Positions 12,901-22,272 of a stretch of DNA of 64,000 nt are shown in pieces (position 1 is the stretch's first letter; every line of letters starts with the position of its first letter). The notes under the pieces are model-generated. The model did no database searches, was not told where the DNA came from, and saw nothing but the letters and a program-made list of their open reading frames with translations. The DNA is taken from positions 496,001 through 560,000 of the forward strand of contig QNQO01000606.1 of assembly GCA_003290165.1 (NCBI GenBank). The letters run 5' to 3'. The stretch is from Berberis thunbergii (taxonomy: Eukaryota; Streptophyta; Magnoliopsida; Ranunculales; Berberidaceae). A program made the translations under genes and the position numbers.

Positions 12901-13376
12901 TGCCCATCTAAGGTCTTGACAGGAAGAGCATCCACAGGATCAACTTCAAGACCATCTTCCACTGAATCTTTCTCCAAGGACTTTTTTTTAATTCGCCTCT
13001 CATACAAGGCTTCTAAAGCGTCTTCCTTCTGACCGGCAACACGTGTTACGTGCCTTTAAGAAATGGAAGATACAATGGCTCAAAACTGCAGTACACTTGT
13101 ACATATAACAAAACTAATGACCGGAGTTTACAGTTGAAACTATTTTTAAGCACAAAAAGTTTAAAGAGAAAAGCAAGCAGAAAGGGAAGGGATTAAAAAT
13201 AGGAGGGTGAGGAAAGCATACTTAGTAATTGAGTTAGTGTCTAAGCTCTTGAGAAACTTAGTGTACTTGTGATTCTTTTTCACAAACTGCACATCTTCGT
13301 CGGAAACTTGGATTTCGTCCTCTGGGATATCGGCGGGAAGCTGAGGTGGGAGAATTATCTTCTTCTTCTTTGCCAT
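638..13376 (-). CDS. NOC3: Nucleolar complex protein 3 homologue, N-terminal part (7 exons, runs off left edge)
   Basis: Seven exons (13376-13222, 13053-12884, 12798-12587, 7388-7180, 7056-6954, 1433-1270, 776-638) join in frame to 384 codons. Seen: an acidic N-terminus with PEDEIQVSDEDVQFVKKN (residues 18-35), a Lys-rich stretch in exon 3, and the blocks PTEKELEMTVSKAVKKM, RCICTLLEAVPHFNYRENLL (304-323) and SLFTNEGKHGGE (347-358), all characteristic of the NOC3 family. Known: yeast Noc3p works in the nucleolus and nucleoplasm with Noc2p in pre-60S ribosome maturation and export, and has been linked to replication licensing. Plant NOC3 proteins have roughly 800 or more residues, so about half is present and the remainder should continue beyond position 1. 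The start is the first ATG of the conserved MAKKKK end. All introns are GT-AG and no exon has a stop, so the gene looks intact here. Introns 3 and 5 are swollen by transposons. Exon borders are inferred by eye. Confidence 0.9.
777..1269 (-). other. NOC3 intron 6 with AT microsatellite
   Basis: A 493-bp intron between exons 6 and 7. Its only notable content is the (AT)n run at 919-959. No coding signal. Confidence 0.75.
919..959. repeat. (AT)n microsatellite
   Basis: An almost pure AT dinucleotide run of about 40 bp inside intron 6, interrupted once by ACAT. Likely polymorphic in length. Confidence 0.95.
1270..1433 (-). CDS. NOC3: NOC3 exon 6
   Basis: The acceptor is TGTCAG|GTATAC and the donor ACAAG|GTTTTC. 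It encodes VYLQKLISLERSSSLSDVS followed by IRCICTLLEAVPHFNYREN, a strongly conserved NOC3 segment. It lies 5.5 kb from exon 5 and keeps the frame. Confidence 0.92.
1434..6953 (-). other. NOC3 intron 5 (about 5.5 kb)
   Basis: A long AT-rich intron without NOC3 coding sequence. It holds a degraded L1-type LINE at about 4.09-5.17 kb and a short direct duplication at about 5.80-5.87 kb. The rest (1,434-4,080 and 5,180-6,953) shows scattered short open frames but nothing I can assign. Confidence 0.7.
4090..5177 (-). mobile_element. Degraded L1-type LINE remnant (RT C-terminal / zinc-binding region)
   Basis: On the minus strand, broken frames resemble the C-terminal part of plant L1 retrotransposons. 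About 4,800 reads WEHKWLGDRPPKISFRAS, like the 'FWEDKWLGDRPL' motif after the reverse transcriptase. About 4,340 reads ESIDHLLLS (with a frameshift), like the zf-RVT domain, and about 4,180 reads ERNNRVFRNK. Stops and frameshifts throughout show a dead fragment. Ends and target duplications were not found. The identification rests on short motifs. Confidence 0.6.
6954..7056 (-). CDS. NOC3: NOC3 exon 5
   Basis: The acceptor is CCTACAG|CTACC and the donor ACAAG|GTTTG. It encodes YRIRLPTEKELEMTVSKAV, KKMRFYES and TLLSSYK, directly continuing the conserved block begun in exon 4. The exon ends in phase 0. Confidence 0.92.
7180..7388 (-). CDS. NOC3: NOC3 exon 4
   Basis: The acceptor is CTTTAG|GATGAGG and the donor CCTGG|GTATTTT. 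Encoded residues 180-248 include AEEVFARKKSKLAELGMALL, DPESNIKSLKEM and LGLLSLLAVFKDIIP, which is the start of the conserved NOC3 domain. It joins exon 3 in frame across the 5.2-kb intron that holds the RTE LINE. Confidence 0.92.
9350..11017 (-). pseudogene. RTE LINE reverse transcriptase, frameshifted
   Basis: Three open pieces in different frames cover the RT. The first (11,017-10,754) has GKAVGPDDLLIEA. The second (10,685-10,270) has NYKGIKLMSHTMKLWERVI and the first catalytic Asp in FIDLEKAYDRVPRELIW. The third (from 10,273) has GLHQGSTLSPYLFALV and MLFADDIVL, the FADD form of the YxDD catalytic motif. The catalytic residues survive but the frame does not. C-terminal motifs can be followed to about 9,350. 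Confidence 0.85.
11069..12376 (-). pseudogene. RTE LINE endonuclease domain and linker, broken
   Basis: The endonuclease region shows SWNIGTLTG, CLQETKWKG, ISAYAPQVG, FLCGDLNGHVG and, after one stop at about 11,769, SQIDYFLVRR. These are the conserved Asn, Glu, Tyr, Asp-Asn and Asp motifs of APE-type LINE endonucleases, which nick target DNA to prime reverse transcription. The frame downstream to 11,069 is the linker to the RT and carries CAKEELGEAKKGG and a Trp-rich WWNTHVQQAIAEKKRC stretch. A single nonsense codon interrupts the domain. Confidence 0.85.
12587..12798 (-). CDS. NOC3: NOC3 exon 3
   Basis: The acceptor is GATGCAG|CTACA and the donor TACTG|GTATGT. It encodes a low-complexity, highly charged stretch (acidic, then KLTKAKKREKLKKSRKEAKK) ending QNPQAKVL at codon 179. 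Basic stretches of this kind are usual in nucleolar proteins and may act in nuclear targeting (inference). The acceptor is the least certain of the set because an earlier frame stays open on its 5' side. Confidence 0.82.
12884..13053 (-). CDS. NOC3: NOC3 exon 2
   Basis: The acceptor is AAAG|GCACG and the donor AACTG|GTAGA. The exon completes the split Lys codon and encodes residues 52-108, including ALYERRIKKKSLEKD and PVKTLDGQLYYRT, which match the family pattern of a basic helix followed by a short conserved LDGQLYYRT segment. Confidence 0.88.
13222..13376 (-). CDS. NOC3: NOC3 exon 1
   Basis: This exon runs from the ATG to a donor read as AA|GTATGC and holds 51 codons plus two bases. It encodes the Lys-rich start, the PPQLPADIPEDE acidic stretch and the end LKSLDTNSIT. 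The next exon supplies the third base of the split Lys codon. Confidence 0.88.
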
Positions 13377-13876
13377 TTAAACCTGAGTCAGAGAGACGAA
13401 ATGGGTAAGAGAGGACGATGAGGTTACCTTGAAGAGAAGAGATGAGAGAAAAATGAAGGAACTTCAACTCGACCGCGCGAGAGCAGAGGACGAAGGCTGG
13501 ATTTTGACTTTGTTAGTTGGTTCAATCGACTTAGTAGGGTTCTTCAGGGTTTAGGTTTTTCGGGCAGCTCTCTAACACCACATCTCTTTACTTTCAAACA
13601 AATGCCCACCACCATCTATGTGGCACCCCGGACCTATGACAATTCAAGGACGACCATGTGGTAGTTCCATCGTTAGTTTTCTTGAGCCCCAACACAACAC
13701 ACTTATAAACTTAGATACAACATTTCATTCAACCAACGTCAAATGACAATGTCCCGTTATAGGGAGTTAATGTTAGCACTCGAGCAGTAATCTAGGTGAT
13801 GGAGACATTACACTCTTCGGCTTAATCACAGTTAGTTAATGTAGCCGAAGGGGTATATTGTTTTATTATTATTGAG
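13377..13876 (-). promoter_or_regulatory. Presumed NOC3 5' UTR and promoter, cut short by the MULE
   Basis: Only about 500 bp separate the NOC3 start codon from the end of the MULE terminal repeat. This stretch must hold the 5' UTR and any remaining core promoter unless the promoter lies in the MULE. I see no unambiguous TATA box, so the assignment is by position only. Confidence 0.45.
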
Positions 13877-14040
13877 TTATTTACCTTTTAGCTCTCATTA
13901 ATTCGGGTATAACTCTAGGCGGATGCCATTAATTCTGTTTATTCCGTCTAACCCCATTTTACCTATTGACTGTTAAATCAACTGCTTTGACTATCAGAAA
14001 CCATTAGTTATTTGGAAATTCCTGAATTACCCTCACGTGA
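13877..14040 (+). repeat. MULE left terminal inverted repeat
   Basis: The outer bases TTATTTACCTTTTAG match the reverse complement of 34,816-34,830, and similarity continues inward through TTATTCCGTCTAA, CCCCATTTTA, TCATTAGTTATTT or its variant, and TACCCTCAC. Mismatches are frequent, mostly transitions, so the insertion is old. Confidence 0.88.
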
Positions 14041-14809
14041 GTTTATTTCCCCTCTTTTCCCCAAATAAAACCCTACATTTGCTTTCAGTTTGGGATCGAC
14101 TTGACAGAAAGGGAACTATGTTCGATTGAGAGAGGGAGATCGTTGGACAAAGGGGAGGGGAGGGAGATCGCTTGATAGAGGGAAAGATGGTTCTTCTTCA
14201 TCGACTGTGGGAGATAGGGGGCGTGGAAAAGATGGAGAGTGAAAGGGACGACGATTCCCCTCTTGGACGGAGAGACAAAGATTCTCAAACTGAACCACTA
14301 AACTCAGCTCAAAGCCACTACTGCCACTGAACTTCAACCATTGAGCTTGAGCAGGTATGCCTTGATTTTGTGTTTGATTAAAATTTTGTTTGATTTTGTA
14401 TTTAATTTCATTTTGTCTATATAATCAAGGACTTTGTTGAAAAATTGTGTCTGATTATGTGTTCGAATTAATTTGTGTGAATTTTTCATGATATCTGATA
14501 TATTCTTACAAAAAATTCAAGAATGCTTCAGTCACTGAACATGAATGTATATCTGATATATCAATGTATATAGTCAGTGTATACACAAGATATCTTATAA
14601 ATTGGTTATGATATCTGATATATCAATGTGTATAGTTAGTGTATACACAAGATATATACATTGATTATCTTGTCCTGCAATTGTCTATATCTTGTGTATG
14701 CACTGATTATCTTGTTTATACACTGACATGTTGAATGATTTTTTCATGTATGTATATCTAATATATTTTGATATATATACTTGTGGCGGGGATGACTCTA
14801 TGTAACAGG
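14041..14809 (+). other. MULE 5' leader with short AT-rich repeats
   Basis: Non-coding leader between the left TIR and the transposase start. It contains a purine-rich stretch at about 14.10-14.26 kb and, at about 14.49-14.76 kb, repeated blocks of the type GATATCTGATATATCAATG and GTGTATACACAAGATAT. An acceptor-like TAACAG just before the ATG at 14,810 suggests a 5' UTR intron. Confidence 0.5.
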
Positions 14810-17029
14810 ATGAGTTGTTTAGTTCATCATGGTGGCTAATGGGTGAGTGATAGTCTTACTTATATGAATGGTACAATTACAACTTTGAAAGATATTGATA
14901 GGGATGAGTGGTGTTTGAAGGATCTAAAAGATGACATTGAAAAGCATTATGGACTTAAGGAAGCTACAATTACATGGATGTGTGCTAATCAAAGTGTCAA
15001 AGTGGTGAAAAATGACGTAGACTTATTGTATTTATGGGACAACATTAAAACAACATGGCTCAATAACAAAACATTTTTTCATGTCTATTTACAAAATCCA
15101 GATTTAGTAACCCCCAAGCCGAAGTGAAAGCCTAAGCCTTCAAAGCAAAAGCCTTGTAAGTTTAATCCAAGTTCATCCAAACTATTGTTGATCCTTCATC
15201 AAGGAAGTATGGTTTTAGATCAAATTCAATTTAGAAGAATTCTAAACCAATTGTAGGAGCAGGAACAGACTTTGGTAACCCTATCAGTCTTTCTGATGAT
15301 GATGAACTTGAGGAGGTGCATCATGATGAAGAGATTAAGGTTGACCTTGGTGATGTAGTTTGTGACTTTGATATTCTAGAAGAACCAATAATGGATGAAC
15401 CATTAGTGGTTGAACCTTCAGTGAGTGGACCGAGACCAATTCTACCAAGGAACTTTGCTCCATTTACTGATGGGTATGATGAAGATGAAGAAGTACCACC
15501 ACCATTGCCATTGACTGACTTTGAAGGTATACTTGGAAATATTGACCAACTAGATGTTGAGAATCACCATGATAGTGATCATGTTGGTAGGAGCAAAACA
15601 GAGAAGAGATCAAATGTGGATGTTGAGGAGGATGCTGAAGGAGAAGTTGAAATGAATGAAGATAACAAGGATGAGGACTGTGAGGTGGGTGATGAAAATG
15701 AAGAAAGTTCTGAATATGAGGATAGCCCAGAAGAAGAAGAACATGATGAATTCAATTCATTTGCAAGAAAAACCTCATGCACGAATGAAGATGAAGAGAC
15801 TATAATGGGTATGAGTACGCATATTTGAAAGTTACATGAGAAGATTAAATGGGACACCATGAAGCAGTGTAGGCAATGGATGAGAAATTATGCAATAATG
15901 AGCGAGTTTGAATACAAGCAGTTGAATATTTATTTGAGGTGAAATATTTGCACTTGGAGGGTTTATGTGAGAAGACTACCTAGGGAACAAACAACCATGT
16001 TGAGGTCATTTCAGGCCACACACACATGCAATGGTGATTAAAAGGGGAAAAATTCAATGGTTAAATTTCCTTGGGTTGCTGAAGTGGTAGACATGCCTAA
16101 AAGCATCAAGTAATACCTTTGGGATGAGCATGGGGTACAAATTGGTTACAAGACTGCTTACAATTCCAAACTCATATATAATGAAAAAATCTTGCAGGTT
16201 ACAGGGACCTTGGTGAAGGTCCCAGAACTTTTTAGACTGATCTTGAAGGACACCCCATGGAATATAGCTGACTGGTTGAAGGATCATATTGATGACAACT
16301 TTCTGGGGTTATGTGTAGCTTTTAGAGGAAGCTCAAAAGGTTTTCTGAAGGGTTGTAAACCTATGGTAGGTCTACATGGTTGTTTTCTCAAGGAAGAATA
16401 TGGTGGAGTGATGTTGTCTGCCATTTCATTGGATGCAAATAATGGGTTAATCCCTATTGTCATCTACATTTGGAGGGGAAAAACTATGATAGTTTGAACA
16501 CATTTCTAACCATTAAAGGCCCATATCACAGAAAACACCCAAGCAAACTTACCTTCACTTTAGACAGGCAAAAGGGTCTGATTAAGGCTGTATATGTAGT
16601 CTTTTGGGGTAGTTATCATAGGTATTGTTTCAGACACATGTACCAAATTTTCAAATAATCCATAATGGTCCTCACATGGAGAGTTTCACTTGGGATGCTG
16701 CTAGTGCTTTACAAGGTTTAAGAGTTTGAATTAGAAATGAGAAAGATTGAAGTTGATAATCCCAAGGCAAAATAGTGTTTTTCTCATTGGGAAAGGTCAC
16801 AGTTTGATATTACATCAAAATGTGAGCACATTACAAACAATTTTTCTTAGTCATTCAATAAGATGATGCTCGAATTGAGGGAGATTCCCATTGTGAAAAT
16901 GGTTGAGAGGTTTCAAAGAATGTTGATGGGTATGCACTATACAAGGAAACTTGAGGCAAAAAACATGGAGAATGGGGGTGTTGTGCCTAGGGTTGAAAGA
17001 ACTTTGTTGAGATTGAAAAAAGAAATATC
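14810..17029 (+). pseudogene. MULE transposase, N-terminal and catalytic part, decayed
   Basis: The ATG at 14,810 opens LVHHGG-stop-WVSDSLTYMNGT, the start of a PB1-like MULE N-terminal domain with an in-frame TAA at 14,837, then DIDRDEWCLKDLKDDIEKH. An acidic spacer follows (15,316-15,828). At 16,192-16,497 comes LKDHIDDNFLGL and VGLHGCFLKEEYGGVMLSAI with DANNGLIP, the MULE transposase core including its first Asp region. Farther on, SKCEHITNNFS marks the end of the core. Frameshifts and stops are numerous. Transposases of this family cut and paste DNA at their TIRs; this one cannot be expressed as a whole. Confidence 0.82.
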
Positions 17030-17034
17030 ATAGG

Positions 17035-17704
17035 TGATGATACATCAAACTGTCCTCTGATCAACATCGTACACGTTGTCATGATAATCTCGTCAACATA
17101 ACGAAACAGACCCAATTGCAAGCCCAAACAGCGGTAAGCCCATCATTGGCAGGATCCAGACAGTCGGGTCCGAGTTGCAATGAGCCACTAAGCCCACACG
17201 TCACGCAGTCAGGCCCAATACTCATAAGACCTTTAAGGTAAGTACCTGAGAGATCTACCCAAGATAGGCAGGCCAACAAGACATTGGATCCAACTAAGAA
17301 ACATATATTAGAGTATAAGTCGGGCAAGGAAACTTCCTTGCATGGACAACACTCAGAAAGGGAAAATCTCTCCCGCAGATCTAGGAGCACAAGTCCTGTA
17401 GGGAAACTTTCTCACATGGACAACTCTCAATCAGGAAAGGATCTCCACAGCAAGATCATTTTTCTTAAACTATGTCACAAAGGCCTAGCCGAACAAGGAC
17501 TCATTCACTATAAAAGGGAGATACAGTCGATGAACTAGAGGTACACAATATAACCCAGTTTACAGCTTTTAGCATCTCGTAAGCCTTATCTAACTTAAGT
17601 ATCGGAGTGTCATCAGCCACCACACGATGGTCATTGGCTCACGTTTGCTACCTGTACAGGTCTAGGTAAGTAGCAAGGAAGGAGAACATAAATCGACTAC
17701 ATCG
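17035..17704 (+). repeat. 5' LTR of the nested Gypsy element
   Basis: Starts TGATGATACATCAAACTG and ends ACATCG just before the PBS, 670 bp. It aligns along its length with 25,905-26,558 with many transitions and small indels. The final dinucleotide is CG where CA is expected, consistent with an A-to-G change. Confidence 0.9.
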
Positions 17705-17705
17705 A

Positions 17706-17724
17706 TTGGCATTATCCGTGGGAA
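17706..17724 (+). other. Primer binding site of the nested Gypsy element
   Basis: TTGGCATTATCCGTGGGAA lies one base after the LTR. It resembles TTGGCGCCGTCTGTGGGAA, a PBS common in plant Gypsy elements, with several changes, some of them CpG-type transitions. Confidence 0.7.
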
Positions 17725-18310
17725 ACGACATAGTTCCTAAAAAAGAACATTATTTCCACATCCAGAGAATTAGCGAGATGGTAACAACAAGGTCCTCGAC
17801 AATGGAGACGCGACGAAAACCTCAAACGCTTGAGATGGCAGAGTATCGTCTGCTCCAACATCGCCGCAACCATGTGAGGAAACTTTATAGACCCCCTTAT
17901 TGGCGGTAGTCGCTGTGGAACTAAGGGTGAATCTATTGTACACTCATATACAACAGATCTTACAAACAATAAAGATACTCAAATCCATGGAATAGAAGCC
18001 AGATGAGACATTAAAAGCAAACGTCACACGCTTCAATAACGAGTTGACTCTCGTCAGCGTTTGTAACAACCATTGCAGCTTCACCGACGGCCTGAGGAAC
18101 GACAAGTTCTATAACTTCCTAACAATGGACCCCCTGGAAAATATGGCTGATTTGGTAAAGGAAGCACATAAGTACATCGTCCTAGACGATGAATTAATCG
18201 CCAAGAAAAAAGGCGAAAATATGAGAGGAAACCTTATGTCCTTAGGGACGAATAAGAGGAAAAAAATAGGAAACATTGTGAGGAGGTATGCGTCTTGCAC
18301 AGATTAAACT
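17706..18310 (+). pseudogene. Gag remnant of the nested Gypsy element
   Basis: Short broken frames only. The clearest part, 18,044-18,307, reads GLRNDKFYNFLTMDPLENMA followed by DLVKEAHKYI, the conserved C-terminal part of plant Tat/Retand gag proteins. Gag forms the particle that packages the RNA. The region is far shorter than a normal gag of about 500 residues, so most of it is deleted. Confidence 0.7.
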
Positions 18311-18489
18311 CATAACCGATCGCTCCAACCGGTTCTGAAAGGGGTTGCTCTACAAATTATGGACCAAATCAGCCTACAAGGACCAATGGGTGCGACGCAC
18401 TCACTCACAGAAACCAATTATGCCCCTTACCTTCAAGGACCGGAACCTCAAAGGCGTTCGAACTCTACAATGACGCCCCGGTGATATCG

Positions 18490-18800
18490 GTGTCCATAGC
18501 AAACTAAGACGTGATAAGGTTTTTAGTGGATACTGAAAGCAGTACGAATGTGTTGTTCTTGAACATGTTTTGCAACATGTAGTTAAAAGAAGAAAACTTA
18601 ATCCCCTCGACATATCCTTTGGTTGGACTCAGTGAGGAAAAGTATTTTCCGGTGGGGATGATCAAATTAACAGTAGTGGCAGGAGAGCCACGGCTCCAAA
18701 AATAATCCTTCAAAAGTTCGTGGTAGTTGATGCACCATCCACCTACAATATCATCCTTGAGAGGCCTTGGCTTCACCAGATGGAGGCGGAGGTCTCCATT
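18490..18800 (+). pseudogene. Aspartic protease remnant with altered active site
   Basis: Around 18,517 the frame reads FLVDTESSTNVLFLNMF. The usual motif in these elements is LVDTGSSA(D/N)VLFL, so the catalytic triplet DTG is DTE here. Downstream LIPSTYPLVGL and GMIKLTVVAGEPRLQK fit the rest of the domain. A stop and a frameshift follow. Confidence 0.75.
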
Positions 18801-19179
18801 TTACACCAGTGCACTAAGTAACATGCTAATGAGATAGTGGGCACAATAAGAGGATATCAGCCAGCCACCAGAGACTACTATTATTCAGCACTGAAATGGC
18901 TCGATAGTCATCAACTGCAGATCAGGACCGCGATTGAGATGCCACAAAGCTCAGATCTGGAGTTGAGCGAGGACTCTCCAAACTCGAACGAGGAGGCCCA
19001 TGTCATCCAGAGAGGAAGACCCAATGTCGGTCAACCCAAAGAGGAGCATGTGACCGTGTATTTGGACAACCCTAGTAACAACATAGCCATCCAATAGGTT
19101 CCCGCTTGAGCAAGGAATTTGCGGCACAACTGATAACATTGCTGCAACAAAACCAAGATGTTTTTGCCTGGATGATGAA

Positions 19180-20190
19180 GGACATAGTAGGAATAGACCC
19201 CTCCATAATCATCCACTGATTGACTGTAGACCCAGCACAAAAATCGGTCAGATAGAAAAAAATACATGTGGCCCACGAAAGGAACCGAGTTATAAACGAA
19301 GAAGAACAGAGGCTGCTAAACGCCGACATGATCAAAGAGGTGTGGTACCCAGATTGGTCACCATCCTGGTGAAAAAAGAAAAATGAAAAGTGGAGAGTGT
19401 GCATAGATTACATTGACTTGAACAAAGCATGCCCGAAGGACAATTTTTCACTTCCCTGCATCGACCAAATTGAATATGCCACTTTCGGACACGATCTCCT
19501 AAGATTTATGGACGCCCATTCTTGATATAACCAAATACAGATGCACTCCCGGATCAGAAGAAAACGCCATTCATAACCGAGAGAGGGATATATTGCTACA
19601 GGGTAATGCCATTCAACCTCTAGAACGTGTGCTCTACGTACCAACAGCTAGTGAACCGAATGTTCAAAAGCCAAATTGGAAGAAACATGGAGGTATACAT
19701 AGACGACATGTTGGTCAAGAGCCTCCATAGCCTAGATCACATATCTGACCTTGTTGAAGCCTTCCGCCAACTTTGCAAGTATCGGATGAAGCTCAACCCG
19801 CAGAAATGCACATTTGGGGTCAAATCAGGCAAGTTCCTTGATTACATAGTAAATAAAAAAGGAATAAAAGCATATCCAGGCTCTTCTCGTCACGAAGTCG
19901 CCGACCTCCATCAAGGAAGTTCAGAGCCTGATCAGGATGGTGGCAACACACTTAATATGGTTATATCCAAGTCATCAAACAAATGCCTCCCTTTCTTCAA
20001 GATACTCAAAGGAAGCAAATCCTTCAGCTGGGACGAAGAGTGCGAACATGGCTTCCAAAACCTAAAGTCGTATATGGGAAGTACTAAGGTACTCTCAAAA
20101 CCAACCCCAAGAGAAACGCTTTATTTCTATCTAGTCGTCTCGGATCAAGTCGTCAGTTCAACTCTTGTACGGAATGATAAAAGGATATAG
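19180..20190 (+). pseudogene. Reverse transcriptase of the nested Gypsy element
   Basis: WRVCIDYIDLNKACPKDNF at about 19,392 is the first conserved RT block, and the frame 19,627-20,190 contains VYIDDMLVKS (YxDD catalytic motif) and LNPQKCTFGVKSGKFL. The frame is lost at least twice between 19.47 and 19.63 kb. The polymerase would copy the element RNA into DNA. Confidence 0.88.
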
Positions 20191-20375
20191 AGACCAGTAT
20201 ACTACGCTAGCAAAACTTTCGTGGAAGCCAAAACTATTAGAATCTAGAGAAGTTAGTTTTGGCATTAGTCATATCTTCCAAGAAGCTAAGGCCCTACTTT
20301 CAAGTCCATTCTATTAGAGTTCTAACAAACATGCGCTTTACACTGTGCTGCACAACACCATAATTATATGGCAGA

Positions 20376-21170
20376 ATGGTTAAATGGTTGGTGGAGCTGG
20401 GACAGTTTGACATCAACTACGCACCTAGAATGACCATAAAAGCCCAAGCATTAGCATATTTCATCGCCAAGTTCACTAGTGGTGAAGAAAATGAGCCAAA
20501 CAGCTCAAAGTCGATACCAGATGAGCCAAGCTGGATCCTACGCTACGATGGGTCAACCACACGGAAAGGAAGCGGTGTTAGTATCACACTCCACTCTCCA
20601 AGCGGCTTTCGTCTTAAAAAAATGGTCAGATTTGATTTCCCAGCCTCGAACAACAAGGCAAAATACGAAGCCATCATGTTCGGCATGAAGCTAGCAAAAG
20701 GAATCGAGGTAACTTGGCTAACCGCTTATAGTGACTCATGTCTGGTAGTCAACCATGTTATAGGGGGCTTTAACAGTAAATACCCAAGGATGATAACCTA
20801 CCAAGAAAAGGTCATCAATGCGGCACGCCAATTCAAAAGATTCAAAATTCTACAATGTTTGCGAGATGAGAACAAGAGAGCCGACGCACTGGCCAGGCAG
20901 GCCTCAGCCACTGCAGAAACCGCCAATAGATTTATCAAATTCCAAGAACAATCAAGTCTGGAAGAAGAGGATGTCAACGAGCTTTACGCAGTCAAATCAA
21001 AATCAAGTTGGATGAATACCATCATTGAGTACATCAAAGATGGGGCCCTCCCAACCGAAAAATCAGATGTCAGAAAGCTGAAAAACATGGCAGTGCAGTA
21101 CACCCTCCTGAACAACAAACTCTACAGAAGATCAACCATGGGCCCCTTGCTTAGTTGCTTAGCCTCTTAA
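20376..21170 (+). pseudogene. RNase H domain of the nested Gypsy element (longest intact frame)
   Basis: A 264-codon open frame. It reads WLVELGQFDINYAPR (end of the RT connection), ILRYDGSTTRKGSGVSITL (first catalytic Asp), ASNNKAKYEAIMFGMKLA (Glu replaced in the usual NNEAEYEA, now NNKAKYEA), YSDSCLVVNHVIGGF (Asp) and ENKRADALARQAS (last Asp region). This is the Tat-type RNase H. The loss of the catalytic Glu in NNxAEYEA would by itself inactivate it. Confidence 0.85.
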
Positions 21171-22220
21171 GAAGCAAACCAAGTCCTTCGAGAGATCCAT
21201 GATGGCATCTGCGGGAATCAGCCGAGGGGTAGGACCTTGGTTCATAAGGCCCTGACTATGGGATACTATTGGTCGCAAATGCAGCAGGATGCGAAAGACA
21301 TCGTCCGCAAGTGCGATAAATGCCAAAGGTTCGCGCCGTACACTCACACACCCGTTTATCCATTGACTCCAATGACTAGCCCATGACCATTTGCATAGTG
21401 GAAAATGGACATCGTTGGACTGCTCCCGATCTCAACCAAGAAGAAGTTTCTTCTAGTAGCGGTTAATTACTTCAATAAATGGGTCTAAGTTGAGCCTCTG
21501 TCCAAGATAGGACAGGACCAAATTGAAAATTTCATCTGAATGTCCATCGTCTGCAGATTCGTTATTCTAAGGATACTAGTCAGTGATAACAGAACCCAAT
21601 TTGAAGGTAGCAAGGTCGAGAAACTATACAAAGACCTCGAAATCAGCCATAATTTCTCTTCGCCAAGGCATCGGCAAGCCAACGGCTAGATGGACGTCAC
21701 AAATGGAACCATCTTGGAGGCACTCAAAAGGAAATTGGGTCTCAGCCCTGCCAAAAACATTTTGGGCATATCAGACCACAAAAGAACACCCACCGGAGAA
21801 ACATCCTTCGCCCTAGCATACCGGTTCGAAGCGATGGGTCCGGTGGAACTCAAATACCAAATTTTCGGGAAGAGGAATTTAGAAACAGAAAACAACAACG
21901 AAGCTCTGCGCGTCAATTTAGATATCCTCAAGGAAAGGAGAATCAGGCCGCTACTAGAATAGTCGCCTACCAACAAAAAATGGCTCAGTATTACAACAAG
22001 CAATTCAAGACACGAGAATTCAAAGTCAAAGATTAAGTACTTAAAAATATTCAGTAAAACACTAAGGAACCAGGAACAGGAAAGTTGAACCCGAATTGGG
22101 AAGGGTCGTATAAAGTTATCGAGGTCAACAGGCCAGGGACGTATTGTTTAGAATATGTGGACGACAAAAGCCTTATGCAGCCATGGAATATTGAACACCT
22201 TAAAAAATATTATCGATAAA
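21170..22220 (+). pseudogene. Integrase of the nested Gypsy element, fragmented
   Basis: Frames in this stretch give CDKCQRFAPYTHTPVYPL (HHCC zinc-binding end), WKMDIVGLLPISTKKKFLL (first catalytic Asp), then ISDNRTQFEGS-like VSDNRTQFEGSKVEKL and HRQANG (around the second Asp and the Glu region), LSPAKNILGISDHKRTPTG and, at the end, DDKSLMQPWNIEHLKKYY. At least four stops interrupt it. The C-terminal motif marks the end of pol at about 22,218. Confidence 0.85.
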
Positions 22221-22272
22221 GGATATTTGTTTCTGCCAAAATTCTACTACCGGTCCTTTTCTACCTAACTCC

